Notes: generated from the sequence alone by a model not told the origin. Shown: positions 1 through 6,755, counted from the stretch's first letter. The stretch: DNA of 9,362 nucleotides from an uncultured Acetatifactor sp. (GCA_910584235.1 CAJTZD010000103.1:1-9362); one strand, 5' to 3'. Made by a program: numbers and translations.

Positions 1-113
1 TAAGTCGGGAACTCGTGGAGGGATTGCGTTAAAAAAATCATAACCTTCCTGGGGGCGTCCTGCGCCCAACATGGTAGTCTTATACGCTACTTTTTGGAGG
101 AAGGAAAAGATTT

Positions 114-152
114 ATGGGAAAAGAGCATCTATCTGCGCTTTCGGGCGGATAA
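114..152 (+). CDS. Putative 12-aa leader peptide
   Basis: A short ORF encoding MGKEHLSALSGG starts at ATG 114, after a strong purine-rich ribosome site (TTGGAGGAAGG, about 95-105). It ends at TAA 150-152, inside the right arm of the hairpin at 119-162. A well-initiated tiny ORF whose stop lies within a terminator-like stem is the layout of a translation-coupled attenuator. Leaders of this kind are known upstream of resistance and transfer genes in Tn916-type elements. The regulated gene would be the sigma-like ORF at 259. It could also be the remnant of a deleted gene start. Nothing shows that it is translated. Confidence 0.4.
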   Translation: MGKEHLSALSGG

Positions 153-168
153 ATGCTCTTTTATTTTT
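119..168 (+). terminator. Rho-independent terminator or attenuator hairpin
   Basis: Left arm AAAAGAGCAT (119-128) pairs perfectly with ATGCTCTTTT (153-162). The stem continues past one mismatch with about seven further pairs (130-136 with 145-151), and T164-T168 follow. A second small hairpin, GGGCG/CGCCC (53-57 with 63-67), lies upstream. The overlap with the short ORF 114-152 makes attenuation plausible. Confidence 0.7.
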
Positions 169-258
169 GCGACTGTAACCTATATAGATCATTTTATCAG
201 AGGGCCTCCGGTCCTGCGGTTCACAGGGAAACGTGGAACAAAGACTGGAGGCGAAAGG

Positions 259-702
259 ATGAAAGAAAAACATACAGATTCCGTGCAGAACCGTTTTATG
301 GCATACCTGATGGCGGCGGTTGATAATACGCGGAAGAAATACTGGGAGCGGAAGCGCCGGCTGCAGGGCAGGGAATTTATCCAGGAGGATAACCTGGAGC
401 GCAACTATACGGACTTTGAGGAGCAGTACCGCGCCTACATAGGGGAGCATACGGATTTTATCTTCAGGGACTGGCAGAGATACGGCGAGCTGCTGGACCT
501 TTTGGAGAGCGACCGGCTGGCAAAGGCCATAAGCAGGCTGAAGGACAGGGACAGGGAGATCCTGTTTGCCAGGATTTATGGGGAGCTTACCTTTGCGGAA
601 CTGGGGGAGCGGTTCCAGATGGAGCCGAAACAGGCGGAGATGGCATATTACTATGTGCTCAGGAAACTGAGGAAGGAGATGAATGGGAATGACGGATTTT
701 GA
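259..702 (+). CDS. Sigma-70 region 4-like regulator of a conjugative element
   Basis: A 147-aa protein. ATG 259 is chosen because GGAGG (247-251) lies 7 nt upstream; the frame is open further upstream but has no good ribosome site. The N-terminal half (about residues 1-75) is charged and predicted helical. Residues about 87-143 form a sigma-70 region 4 helix-turn-helix: LAKAISRLKDRDREIL, then LTFAELGERF, then a basic recognition helix ending in VLRKLRKEM. There is no region 2, so it resembles the orf7-type sigma-like proteins of Tn916/Tn1549-family elements, which are linked to control of excision and transfer genes. Its last codons overlap the next ORF, suggesting translational coupling. The exact role here is inferred from family and position. 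Confidence 0.8.
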   Translation: MKEKHTDSVQNRFMAYLMAAVDNTRKKYWERKRRLQGREFIQEDNLERNYTDFEEQYRAYIGEHTDFIFRDWQRYGELLDLLESDRLAKAISRLKDRDREILFARIYGELTFAELGERFQMEPKQAEMAYYYVLRKLRKEMNGNDGF

Positions 703-880
703 GAAGCTGCTGGAGCGTGCGAAGGCGGGGGATAAGGAGGCGCAGGAGGCGGTCTTCCGGATGTACCGCCCGCTCCTTATCAAGAACGCCATGGAGCAGA
801 ATGTGTTCGAGGAGGACCTGTACCAGGAGTTCTCTGCAACCCTGTTAAGCTGCATCCGGAAGTCAGGGTTTAGCCGGTGA
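689..880 (+). CDS. Small helix-turn-helix protein, orf8-like
   Basis: A 63-aa protein overlapping the end of the sigma-like gene by 14 nt. Two in-frame ATGs exist (683 and 689). AGGAG (674-678) lies 10 nt before 689 and only 4 nt before 683, so 689 is preferred. The motif order FEKLLERAKAGDKEAQEAV, then MYRPLLIKNA, then EEDLYQEFSATLLSCIRK matches the short helix-turn-helix proteins (HTH_16 type) that follow the sigma-like ORF in Tn916/Tn1549 relatives. The C-terminus (SGFSR) departs from the hydrophobic ending usual in such proteins, so the last residues may be altered. It probably works with the upstream gene in regulating the element. Confidence 0.7.
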   Translation: MTDFEKLLERAKAGDKEAQEAVFRMYRPLLIKNAMEQNVFEEDLYQEFSATLLSCIRKSGFSR

Positions 881-966
881 GGGCATTATAATCCGGCTTC
901 GGGATTTTTAAGGTGATTGCGCAGGGGATTGTTGCGTTTCGGGCATCTCCTGCGTATAAAATGATG

Positions 967-1089
967 TGTCGCAAAAGGTATCAAGCACATCTACGACATC
1001 GCAAAACGCAAAAAGGGCTTTTTGCGACAGAAAAACAGGGGTGTATGCCTGCCGGAATAGATATCTCCAAAGGTATACCTTTTGCGATA
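967..1089. promoter_or_regulatory. Candidate recombinase site or operator: four TCGCAAAA motifs in symmetrical array
   Basis: TCGCAAAA occurs at 969-976 and 999-1006. Its reverse complement TTTTGCGA occurs at 1020-1027 and 1080-1087. The inner pair forms a 29-bp inverted repeat (999-1027), close to the usual size of one serine-recombinase subsite. The outer pair shares 13 bp (969-981 with 1075-1087). The array lies directly upstream of a serine recombinase, where resolvase res sites usually sit and double as operators. Within it, CGCAAAAA (1007-1014) and TTTTTGCG (1019-1026) also make a hairpin. The assignment is inference from pattern and position. The rest of 881-1115 shows no gene. Confidence 0.5.
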
Positions 1090-1115
1090 CGGATTTTTAC
1101 GGAAGGAGGGCTGTC

Positions 1116-1733
1116 ATGGCAACAAAGAAGTTCGGATATGTGCGCGTATCCACCCGTGAGCAGAACCCGGAGCGGCAGATTCATATCCTGCGGGACGAGG
1201 AGGGCATCGATGAGCGCGACATCTATGTGGAGAAGGAATCGGGAAGGAATTTCGAGCGCCCGGTGTATCGCTCCCTGGTGGACAACATCCTGCGGGAAGG
1301 CGACCTGCTGGTGGTGACGGAGCTGAAGCGGTTCGGGCGGAATTATGGCGAGATTTACAAAGAATGGTTCCACATCACAAAAGAGATTGGGGCGGACATC
1401 AAAGTGACTTCCATGCCAATCCTGGACACCACCCAGTCGAAGGAACTGGTGGGGCAGCTGATTACGGATGTGGTGCTTGCGGTGTTTGCTTATGTAGCGG
1501 ACGAAGACTGGACGGAGCGCCATGAGCTGCAGCGCCAGGGCATCGAGGTGGCGAAAGCGGAGGGGAGGCATCTGGGCAGGCCACGTGTGGAGTATCCGGA
1601 GAATTGGGAGGACTGCTATGGGAGATGGAAGTCCGGCGTAATCACGGCAAAGGAGGCCATGACGCTCACTGGACTCAAGAAGGACAGCTTCTACCGGCTG
1701 GCAAAGAAATATGAGTCGGAGCGCTGTTTATGA
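1116..1733 (+). CDS. Small serine recombinase (resolvase/invertase family)
   Basis: A 205-aa protein with GGAAGGAGG (1101-1109) 6 nt before ATG 1116. The N-terminal catalytic domain begins FGYVRVSTREQ, where Ser12 is the expected nucleophile and Arg10 lies beside it. Residues 69-77, ELKRFGRNY, match the catalytic DRLGR segment (Arg72 and Arg75). The usual Asp before the first Arg is Lys71. A long helix (about 125-150) leads to a GRP turn (154-156), and a C-terminal helix-turn-helix occupies about 160-205 (WKSGVITAKEAMTLTGLKKDSFYRL). The length is typical of resolvases and invertases. It would cut and rejoin DNA at paired sites, acting as resolvase, invertase or accessory recombinase of the element. 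The motif cluster just upstream is its likely site. Confidence 0.9.
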   Translation: MATKKFGYVRVSTREQNPERQIHILRDEEGIDERDIYVEKESGRNFERPVYRSLVDNILREGDLLVVTELKRFGRNYGEIYKEWFHITKEIGADIKVTSMPILDTTQSKELVGQLITDVVLAVFAYVADEDWTERHELQRQGIEVAKAEGRHLGRPRVEYPENWEDCYGRWKSGVITAKEAMTLTGLKKDSFYRLAKKYESERCL

Positions 1734-1826
1734 AAAGTTTATAAATGAATTTGAGGAAATTTTCAAGAAAACGGAAAGAAGGCTCTCCTTATTATATGAG
1801 AAACCAATTTTAGAGGAGGACTGTTT

Positions 1827-2118
1827 ATGAAGCAGGGTACATTATTTTACGACAGGAAAAGCGGCAGGTACAATTTCCATTACGTTGACGAGGACGGGGA
1901 CAGGCGGGATTACGGCGGCATCCACTGCGGGGAGGTCTTTGAGTAAAACGAAAAGAAAATCTAAGATGTCAAAATACGCCATCTAAGATTTTCTATGTTT
2001 CGTTTGGCTGAATGATGTCTGGGTTCCCGCCCGCGTGGAGATGGGCATGGACGACAAGTGGTATCTGGTGGGGCTGCCGGGGCTTACGCTGGACGGGCTG
2101 GAGGTGAGGCAGGGCTAG
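1827..2118 (+). pseudogene. DUF5348 gene split by a 58-bp hairpin insertion
   Basis: GAGGAGG (1813-1819) precedes ATG 1827. The first 39 codons encode MKQGTLFYDRKSGRYNFHYV and on to GGIHCGEVFE, then TAA at 1944. Coding resumes after a hairpin at about 2002 (GTT TGG CTG AAT GAT, giving VWLNDVWVPARVEMG and then WYLVGLPGL) and ends at TAG 2116. The two halves join into a normal small DUF5348 protein of about 77 aa, a family common in Firmicute conjugative elements and of unknown function. The second half is out of frame by one base relative to the first, and deleting 58 bp (about 1944-2001) restores one reading frame. As it stands only the 39-aa N-terminal part could be made. The family name comes from recalled motifs. 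Confidence 0.7.
1944..2005. repeat. Small palindromic element inserted in the DUF5348 gene
   Basis: Left arm 1946-1968 and right arm 1980-2005 form an imperfect palindrome. The outer helix is AAACGAAA with TTTCGTTT (8 bp). A 3-nt bulge (ATG, 1995-1997) lies on the right arm. The inner helix, AGAAAATCT through AGATG, has one mismatch, and the loop is 11 nt (1969-1979). The net insertion is 58 bp, judged by frame. It lacks a long target duplication and a coding sequence, so it resembles a non-autonomous hairpin element. A terminator function in situ is possible but unlikely inside a gene. Confidence 0.65.
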
Positions 2119-2122
2119 AATA

Positions 2123-2174
2123 CAATATTACATTTTCGGCAAAAATATTAAAAATTGCCGGAATTGTAATATTG
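2123..2174. promoter_or_regulatory. Upstream operator IR1 of the abiE operon
   Basis: TTCGGCAA (2135-2142) faces TTGCCGGA (2155-2162) across a 12-nt spacer. Outside it, CAATATTACA (2123-2132) faces TGTAATATTG (2165-2174) about the same centre (2148.5), giving a 52-bp hyphenated palindrome. Its right end overlaps the -35 box. AbiEi proteins are known to autoregulate by binding paired inverted repeats at their promoter, which fits this arrangement. Confidence 0.65.
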
Positions 2175-2200
2175 ACTTATTTTTGTATATAGCATATACT
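2172..2200 (+). promoter_or_regulatory. Promoter of the abiE operon
   Basis: TTGACT (2172-2177) and TATACT (2195-2200) are separated by 17 bp, a near-consensus sigma-A promoter. The -35 box overlaps the right end of IR1, and the predicted start (about 2207) lies just before IR2. A repressor bound to both repeats would therefore occlude it. Confidence 0.75.
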
Positions 2201-2211
2201 CGTATTATAAG

Positions 2212-2239
2212 TTCGGCAAAAATAACAGAAATTGCCGAA
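2212..2239. promoter_or_regulatory. Downstream operator IR2 of the abiE operon
   Basis: TTCGGCAA (2212-2219) and TTGCCGAA (2232-2239) form a perfect 8-bp inverted repeat with the same 12-nt spacer as IR1. The two centres are 77 bp apart. It sits between the predicted transcription start and the ribosome site of the first gene. Confidence 0.7.
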
Positions 2240-2259
2240 TCTATAATAGGGGTGAAATT

Positions 2260-3069
2260 ATGGACATGAAGGACATCATCAAACACATGCCTGTAGATGA
2301 AAGCTTTACAAAACAGCAGTTCAGTAACAAGGTAAGGGAAACAAACGCAAACTATTCAGACAGCTCTGTTTCCTGGCTGCTGTCAGAACTGAAGAGGGAG
2401 CAGAGGATTGCCAGCATTGGACGGGGCGTATATATCCGTGTTACGGAGGAAAGCGGAAAAAGGGAATATAACTATGACCACCTTGAAGCATATCTGGAGA
2501 TTGAGCAGGCAGTCAGCCGTGAATTCCCGCTGATTGAATTCCAGATGTGGGAGATGTACCAGATGAATGAATTTGTAAACCATTTATTTGGAAGAAACAC
2601 TATATTTGTGGAAGTAGAAAACATGTGCGAGGCTTCGGTATTCGAAATGCTGCATGAAAGATTCCCGGATGTGCTGTTCTGCCCCAGCAAGGACATGTAC
2701 TACAGGCAGCGGGGAAATGACGATACTATCGTAGTGCAGAAACTGGTTTCAGAAGCCCCAAAACCTGTCATAGGGCATTCTGCCCCTCTGGAGAAGCTGC
2801 TTGTGGATCTATTCTCAAAAAAGCTGACGGGCAGACTGGTCAGCAGAAGTGAGTACCAGGGAATTTATGAAGATGCGTTTTCCAGATACAGCATTGATGA
2901 GACGAAGTTGTTCCGGTATGCAAGGCGGAGACATCTGGAAACAGAGATAAAGACATTCCTGAAGGAAAAAACAAATGTGGAATTAAGATACAGTCAGCAG
3001 GAGGATGGGCATGCTTTCAAGGGAGATATTTACGCTAGAGTACATCAAAGGGTTACAGAAAAAGTATAA
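2260..3069 (+). CDS. AbiEi-like antitoxin/repressor (type IV TA)
   Basis: A 269-aa protein with ATG 2260, 5 nt after AGGGGTG (2248-2254). Residues about 8-62 form a winged helix-turn-helix (FTKQQFSNKVRE, then SVSWLLSELKREQRI, then the wing IGRGVYIRV), as in AbiEi-type antitoxins. The middle (70-170) is a mixed domain. LEKLLVDLFSKK at 178-189 resembles the conserved C-terminal helix of AbiEi proteins. In characterised type IV systems the antitoxin does not bind the toxin; it opposes its effect and represses the operon through promoter inverted repeats. Both the repeats and an adjoining nucleotidyltransferase are present here. The gene overlaps the toxin gene by 59 nt, typical of such operons. 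Sequence outside the DNA-binding domain is divergent, so a separate DUF family is possible. Confidence 0.75.
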   Translation: MDMKDIIKHMPVDESFTKQQFSNKVRETNANYSDSSVSWLLSELKREQRIASIGRGVYIRVTEESGKREYNYDHLEAYLEIEQAVSREFPLIEFQMWEMYQMNEFVNHLFGRNTIFVEVENMCEASVFEMLHERFPDVLFCPSKDMYYRQRGNDDTIVVQKLVSEAPKPVIGHSAPLEKLLVDLFSKKLTGRLVSRSEYQGIYEDAFSRYSIDETKLFRYARRRHLETEIKTFLKEKTNVELRYSQQEDGHAFKGDIYARVHQRVTEKV

Positions 3070-4051
3070 AAAGGATCCGGGGCTGCTGGAAAGGGTCATG
3101 TATGCTTTTGGACTGCTGGAGGCACTGGTGCAGGTGGGCATGGATTTTGTCTTTAAGGGAGGCACCAGCCTTCTCCTGCTTACGGAGCATCCGCTGAGGC
3201 TGTCCACGGATATCGATATCATAGTGGAACCTGGGACTGACGTGGAGAAGTTTGTGATGGAGGCAGCAAGGATTTTCCCATTCAAGCACCATGAAAAACA
3301 GAGCCGGAAAGGAAAGAACAGGATAGAGAAGGCGCATTATAAATTTATGTATGCCTCGCCAATCCTGAAAAAGGATTTCTATATTCTGCTGGACATCGTA
3401 TTTATGGAAAGTCCCTATGCTGCTCTGGTAGAGCGGGAAATACAGAACGATATCCTGCTCACCACAGGGGAATCATCGAAGATAGTGATGCCAAGTGCAA
3501 ACTGTATTTTAGGCGACAAGATGACGGCATTTGCACCCCACACGACGGGCATCCCGCTCGGGACAAAGAAAGAACTGGAAATCATGAAGCAGCTGTATGA
3601 TGTGGCCACCCTGTCGGAGATTTTTACAGACCAGCGGGAACTGTGGGAGACGTATGACAGGGTGGTGGCGGAAGAAATCGCTTTCCGGGATATTGCAGAA
3701 GACAGGGAAAGCGTATTGCGGGACACGATTCGTACAGCGGCCTGCATTATCGGAAGGGGCTGTACAGACCCGGAGGAATACCCGATGTATGTAGAGGGAG
3801 CAAACGCCCTCGACAGCCATATCCTGCAGGGCAAGTATAATGGGGAAAGAGCTGCCATAGACGCCTGCCAGGTGATGTACCTTGCGGCCTGTGTTTTGAA
3901 AAGACGGCCATTTGTAAAAATAGGAAATCCCGAGAGATACATAGCCGAGACCATGGCAAAGAGCAGATATAAGAAACTGTCCTATATAAAAAAGCATAAG
4001 CTGGAGGCCTATGGCTATCTCGTAGAAGCAGTGCGCATTCTGGAGGAGTAG
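3011..4051 (+). CDS. AbiEii/AbiGii-type nucleotidyltransferase toxin
   Basis: A 346-aa protein. ATG 3011 is preferred because AGGAGG (2999-3004) lies 6 nt upstream, while the in-frame ATG 3005 abuts that site. The nucleotidyltransferase signature is complete: KGGTSL at 49-54, then LRLSTDIDI with Asp67 and Asp69 as metal ligands, and LLDIVF with Asp128 as the probable third carboxylate. The GDK (168-170) and KQLYDVATL (193-201) segments match the conserved C-terminal motifs of the AbiEii family. Family members are bacteriostatic toxins of type IV systems and phage abortive infection. The related MenT enzymes add nucleotides to tRNA 3' ends. Translation is probably coupled to the antitoxin through the 59-nt overlap. 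The specific substrate here is unknown. Confidence 0.88.
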   Translation: MLSREIFTLEYIKGLQKKYKKDPGLLERVMYAFGLLEALVQVGMDFVFKGGTSLLLLTEHPLRLSTDIDIIVEPGTDVEKFVMEAARIFPFKHHEKQSRKGKNRIEKAHYKFMYASPILKKDFYILLDIVFMESPYAALVEREIQNDILLTTGESSKIVMPSANCILGDKMTAFAPHTTGIPLGTKKELEIMKQLYDVATLSEIFTDQRELWETYDRVVAEEIAFRDIAEDRESVLRDTIRTAACIIGRGCTDPEEYPMYVEGANALDSHILQGKYNGERAAIDACQVMYLAACVLKRRPFVKIGNPERYIAETMAKSRYKKLSYIKKHKLEAYGYLVEAVRILEE

Positions 4052-4232
4052 GGGTGTTTAGTGATGCCCAGAGTCACATGTCCCTTATAGAAATAGCGGC
4101 CGTTATGATATTTTTCCAGAATTATGCTGAAGGTTGAAAAATGTTGATACTCTGGGATTCATACGGAAATACATAGAAACGTATGCTATTATATTATTTG
4201 AAATGTTGCGAATATCAGGGAGGAGGTATTCG

Positions 4233-5093
4233 ATGAGTAAGAACCTTTTTAGATATATAAGTTTTGAAGACTTTATAAACCTCATCATAAATAACAAAGA
4301 TAGATATGTACGCCCATCTTCATGGGAGGATAAATATGAAGGGTATTTATTTTCCCATATGGAAACCCCTGGGGATGTACGGAAAATAGTAAGGGAAATG
4401 TATTACAATCTGTGCCCAAGGAATTATTATGCGATTCCTGACAATTATTTTAGAATGTGGCACAGTAAGTGGTTCACCTATGCTCAATGTTGGTCAAAAC
4501 ACCCCGAAACTGATGCCATGTGGAGATGTTATTCGTATGGAAATAGAGCGGTCAGAATAAGGACAAAAGACGATAAGTTATTAGTTCATACGCAAAAGAT
4601 TTTTCCGGAAAAAGAACAGCTTAGTGTCTATCTTGAGAAAGTAAATTATGACTTAAACAAAAAATCCATAATGGAGCAACAGCTCGACCAAATGAAAAGT
4701 AGTTTGCTGACACATGAAACATATTTTCACAAAAGACCTGCATTTAAACATGAAGGAGAATATCGCCTGTTAATTGCGGATAACAGCTTAGGCAGTGCAG
4801 AGGGACTATCTAGTTTTGGTGTGAAATTCAAAATTGAAGAGCAGATAAAAGGTAAAACGGATGAGGAAATCATAGATTACTTGACTGAGAAAATTTGTGT
4901 CCAGAGACCTGACTGGGACAAGGTTGGCGATAATAATGTTAGAATAGAGGATGCTGGAGATATATCTGATTTCTTAGAAGGTGTCATGGTACATCCAGTA
5001 GCACCACAGTGGTATGTGGATATTGTTCAAGACATATGTCGATTAAGGAATATAAACTTTGAAGGACAGTCAGAAATATACAAGTTAAAATAG
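4233..5093 (+). CDS. DUF2971 family protein
   Basis: A 286-aa protein. The frame is open from 4134, but GGGAGGAGG (4218-4226) lies 6 nt before ATG 4233, fixing the start. Recognisable DUF2971 motifs in order are LFRYIS (5-10), YVRPSSWEDKYEGYLF (25-40), YAQCWSK (83-89), DAMWRCYS (94-101), AVRIRT (106-111) and KRPAFKHEGEYRLLI (167-181). There is no signal peptide or membrane segment, so it is probably cytoplasmic. The biochemical role of DUF2971 is not established. The spaced conserved Arg, Ser and Glu-x-Glu-like positions recall ADP-ribosyltransferases, but that is only a pattern-level guess. The gene is markedly more AT-rich than its left neighbours and is separated from the next gene by 164 bp, suggesting a transferred two-gene unit. 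Confidence 0.8.
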   Translation: MSKNLFRYISFEDFINLIINNKDRYVRPSSWEDKYEGYLFSHMETPGDVRKIVREMYYNLCPRNYYAIPDNYFRMWHSKWFTYAQCWSKHPETDAMWRCYSYGNRAVRIRTKDDKLLVHTQKIFPEKEQLSVYLEKVNYDLNKKSIMEQQLDQMKSSLLTHETYFHKRPAFKHEGEYRLLIADNSLGSAEGLSSFGVKFKIEEQIKGKTDEEIIDYLTEKICVQRPDWDKVGDNNVRIEDAGDISDFLEGVMVHPVAPQWYVDIVQDICRLRNINFEGQSEIYKLK

Positions 5094-5257
5094 TCTTGCC
5101 CTATCGGCATTCCTCTGAAAATCAGCGGTCTGTATATCATGGGGGCAGTACTGTAGATATACTGTATTGCAGAGGGCAACATAGTCAGTGCTGTTATAAG
5201 TGTAGCTACAAAACATCTGTTTCCGAATAGAGATACCAGAAATGAGGTGTAGATAGT

Positions 5258-6397
5258 GTGGATAAGAAAAATAATGAGTTATTCTGTTTAGATAGAGTGA
5301 TAAAAGAAAAGCATTCATTACATGAGGAAAGCAAACAAATCATCAATAAAATATGTGGAAAAGAGTTTGACAGGATGGATAAGGAGCGTCCCGATTTTGT
5401 AAGATACTGCCCGCCAGTATCGGAACATGAAAACGGTATCTTAATAGGGATTGAACATTTTCGTGTTGACCGTCTTTCGCTGCAAAAGAGAGATGGAAAA
5501 GTCGCATCGACAGGAATTGGAACCGAAAAAGCAATCCATAGAGTATACACACAATGGCATGAGAAAGTTACAGCATCGGAGGTAGTGCCTGAGGGAGCGA
5601 TTAGTGACATTGCTGATTTAGTTGGGGAGCAAATGCAAAAGCTGGAAAAATCATCATATAATACATTTTTTAGGTCCTTTGAATATTCCTTGAATAATCA
5701 TCTTGAGAATGTTGATGTGTATAGGGCTAATCTTCAGGAATTATCTGAAGGAAAATACGACACAGAGTTGGCGCTGTTAATTGAAATTCATTCGGAATTT
5801 AGAAATTTATTCGTAAACAATCAGAGGGGGACATATAGAGAGAAGGAAAACTTTCCCCCAATATTTGAAGACATAGTTCGTTTGTTGGAGGAAAAAGTTG
5901 ATTGTAATAAAGTAGGCTATATTATCTTTTGCATGGGTGGAACGATATATACTGATAATCTTGAAGTGATAGCTATACGGACTGAAAATATAAGAAAAGA
6001 GTTAGAAAGGCAAAATATAGCTATTTATGAGTATGCAGGTGAAGATTTGTTTTTTGCTGATTTTGAGGCTACCCAAAGGAAAGTAAGAAATGAACCAGGT
6101 TACAAGATTGATGGCGATAAGATATCGCTCTTCATAGAACATATGGATGAAGAGAGAAATGAACAGATTAAGCTTGATGCCTTGTTCTATTCTTTAAAAA
6201 AAGCACTTGGATATCGAAAACGGGGTAAGAACTTTGTTGCATCATATGGAACACAAATGATGTTGGATGTTTTGGGGGATTATGTGATAGGTTGGCAGGA
6301 AGATAAGCAGAGAGTCCGACCTGCTTTAAGACCTATTTTGGGTGAAGAGTTAGAATATAGGGTGAATGCATTTGATAAAAAGTGGCATGAAAATTGA
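5258..6397 (+). CDS. Uncharacterised 379-aa protein, possible PD-(D/E)XK-like N-terminus
   Basis: Not recognised as a named family. It begins at GTG 5258 with GAGGTG (5244-5249) 8 nt upstream; no ATG occurs in frame until about codon 40. ERPDFVRY (43-50) followed by ILIGIEHFRVD (61-71) gives an Asp46 and Glu66 pattern of the kind seen at the start of some restriction-like nuclease domains, though a clear ExK is missing. The centre (110-200) is helical and charged. A hydrophobic strand pair (VGYIIFCMGG, then LEVIAIRT) occurs around residues 222-245. No signal peptide or transmembrane segment is visible. Base composition matches the DUF2971 gene upstream, so the two may travel together, perhaps as a defence module beside abiE. 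That function is inference. Confidence 0.6.
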   Translation: MDKKNNELFCLDRVIKEKHSLHEESKQIINKICGKEFDRMDKERPDFVRYCPPVSEHENGILIGIEHFRVDRLSLQKRDGKVASTGIGTEKAIHRVYTQWHEKVTASEVVPEGAISDIADLVGEQMQKLEKSSYNTFFRSFEYSLNNHLENVDVYRANLQELSEGKYDTELALLIEIHSEFRNLFVNNQRGTYREKENFPPIFEDIVRLLEEKVDCNKVGYIIFCMGGTIYTDNLEVIAIRTENIRKELERQNIAIYEYAGEDLFFADFEATQRKVRNEPGYKIDGDKISLFIEHMDEERNEQIKLDALFYSLKKALGYRKRGKNFVASYGTQMMLDVLGDYVIGWQEDKQRVRPALRPILGEELEYRVNAFDKKWHEN

Positions 6398-6440
6398 TTA
6401 TAGACGGTTTTTCCTCGTTGTTTAGTATTTATGTAGTTTC

Positions 6441-6498
6441 GGCATTTTCATGCAAGAGCCGCTAAAAAGAAAAGGACCGGCTGCTGCCATTCCAGTTT
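6441..6498. repeat. Direct repeat copy 1, left of the tRNA array
   Basis: The 58 bp from GGCATTTTCATGCAAGAGCC onward match 7461-7518 at 53 positions, exactly 1020 bp apart. The core contains GCTAAAAAGAAAAGGACCGG. AGCCG and CGGCT pair around an A-rich loop, with GGCA and TGCC pairing outside, so the unit can fold into an asymmetric hairpin. Read as protein, both copies could encode a start MQEP followed by KRKGPAAA, but neither has a ribosome site. Confidence 0.75.
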
Positions 6499-6596
6499 CA
6501 TTATATTATCAGTATAATGACAAATGGGCAGATTGGTGCTATAGTGGATACAGTAGAAAACAAAGCGGACCGATAAGGCCCAGAAAGGAAACAGCC

Positions 6597-6755
6597 ATGA
6601 CAACAGCTAATCTCGCCATAAATGGATTTGCAGCAACTTCCGTTGCCTATTATCTGCATAGCGAACATTATGAGGCACTGTTCAGTAAAGAAAAAGAACA
6701 GAGTCTGGTTAAGATGCGCTCATGTAAGATAAGAAAAAGGCGAAAAGCTGTGTGA
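6597..6755 (+). CDS. Small hypothetical protein (52 aa)
   Basis: ATG 6597 follows a weak AAAGGAA ribosome site and encodes MTTANLAINGFAATSVAYYL, then a charged stretch and a very basic tail (KIRKRRKAV). The frame is open back to an ATG at 6450 inside the direct repeat, but no ribosome site supports that start. I do not recognise a family. The basic C-terminus would suit nucleic-acid binding, yet a chance ORF cannot be excluded. It lies between the two direct repeats and is followed by a terminator at 6808, which mildly supports real transcription. Confidence 0.35.
   Translation: MTTANLAINGFAATSVAYYLHSEHYEALFSKEKEQSLVKMRSCKIRKRRKAV

Noticed and set aside
112..855. Minus-strand 247-aa ORF opposite the sigma-like gene
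   Set aside because: It is a frame shadow of two well-supported plus-strand genes with ribosome sites and recognised domains.
981..1571. Minus-strand 196-aa ORF opposite the recombinase
   Set aside because: The opposite strand encodes a clear serine recombinase with all motifs; no ribosome site is seen on the minus strand.
1938..2007. Translational bypassing across the DUF5348 hairpin, as in T4 gene 60
   Set aside because: A stop follows the putative take-off and a hairpin lies in the gap, but no matching landing codon precedes the resumed frame (GTT TGG). The clean insertion explanation is simpler.
3415..3997. Minus-strand ORFs opposite the AbiEii gene
   Set aside because: They are shadows of a complete nucleotidyltransferase reading frame.
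4134..4232. Longer N-terminus for the DUF2971 protein from ATG 4134
   Set aside because: No ribosome site there, while GGGAGGAGG is well placed for ATG 4233, and DUF2971 proteins begin close to the LFRY motif.
6450..6596. Extended start of the small ORF from ATG 6450 inside the direct repeat
   Set aside because: No ribosome site; the same MQEP start occurs at the second repeat without a conserved continuation, so it is better read as repeat sequence.
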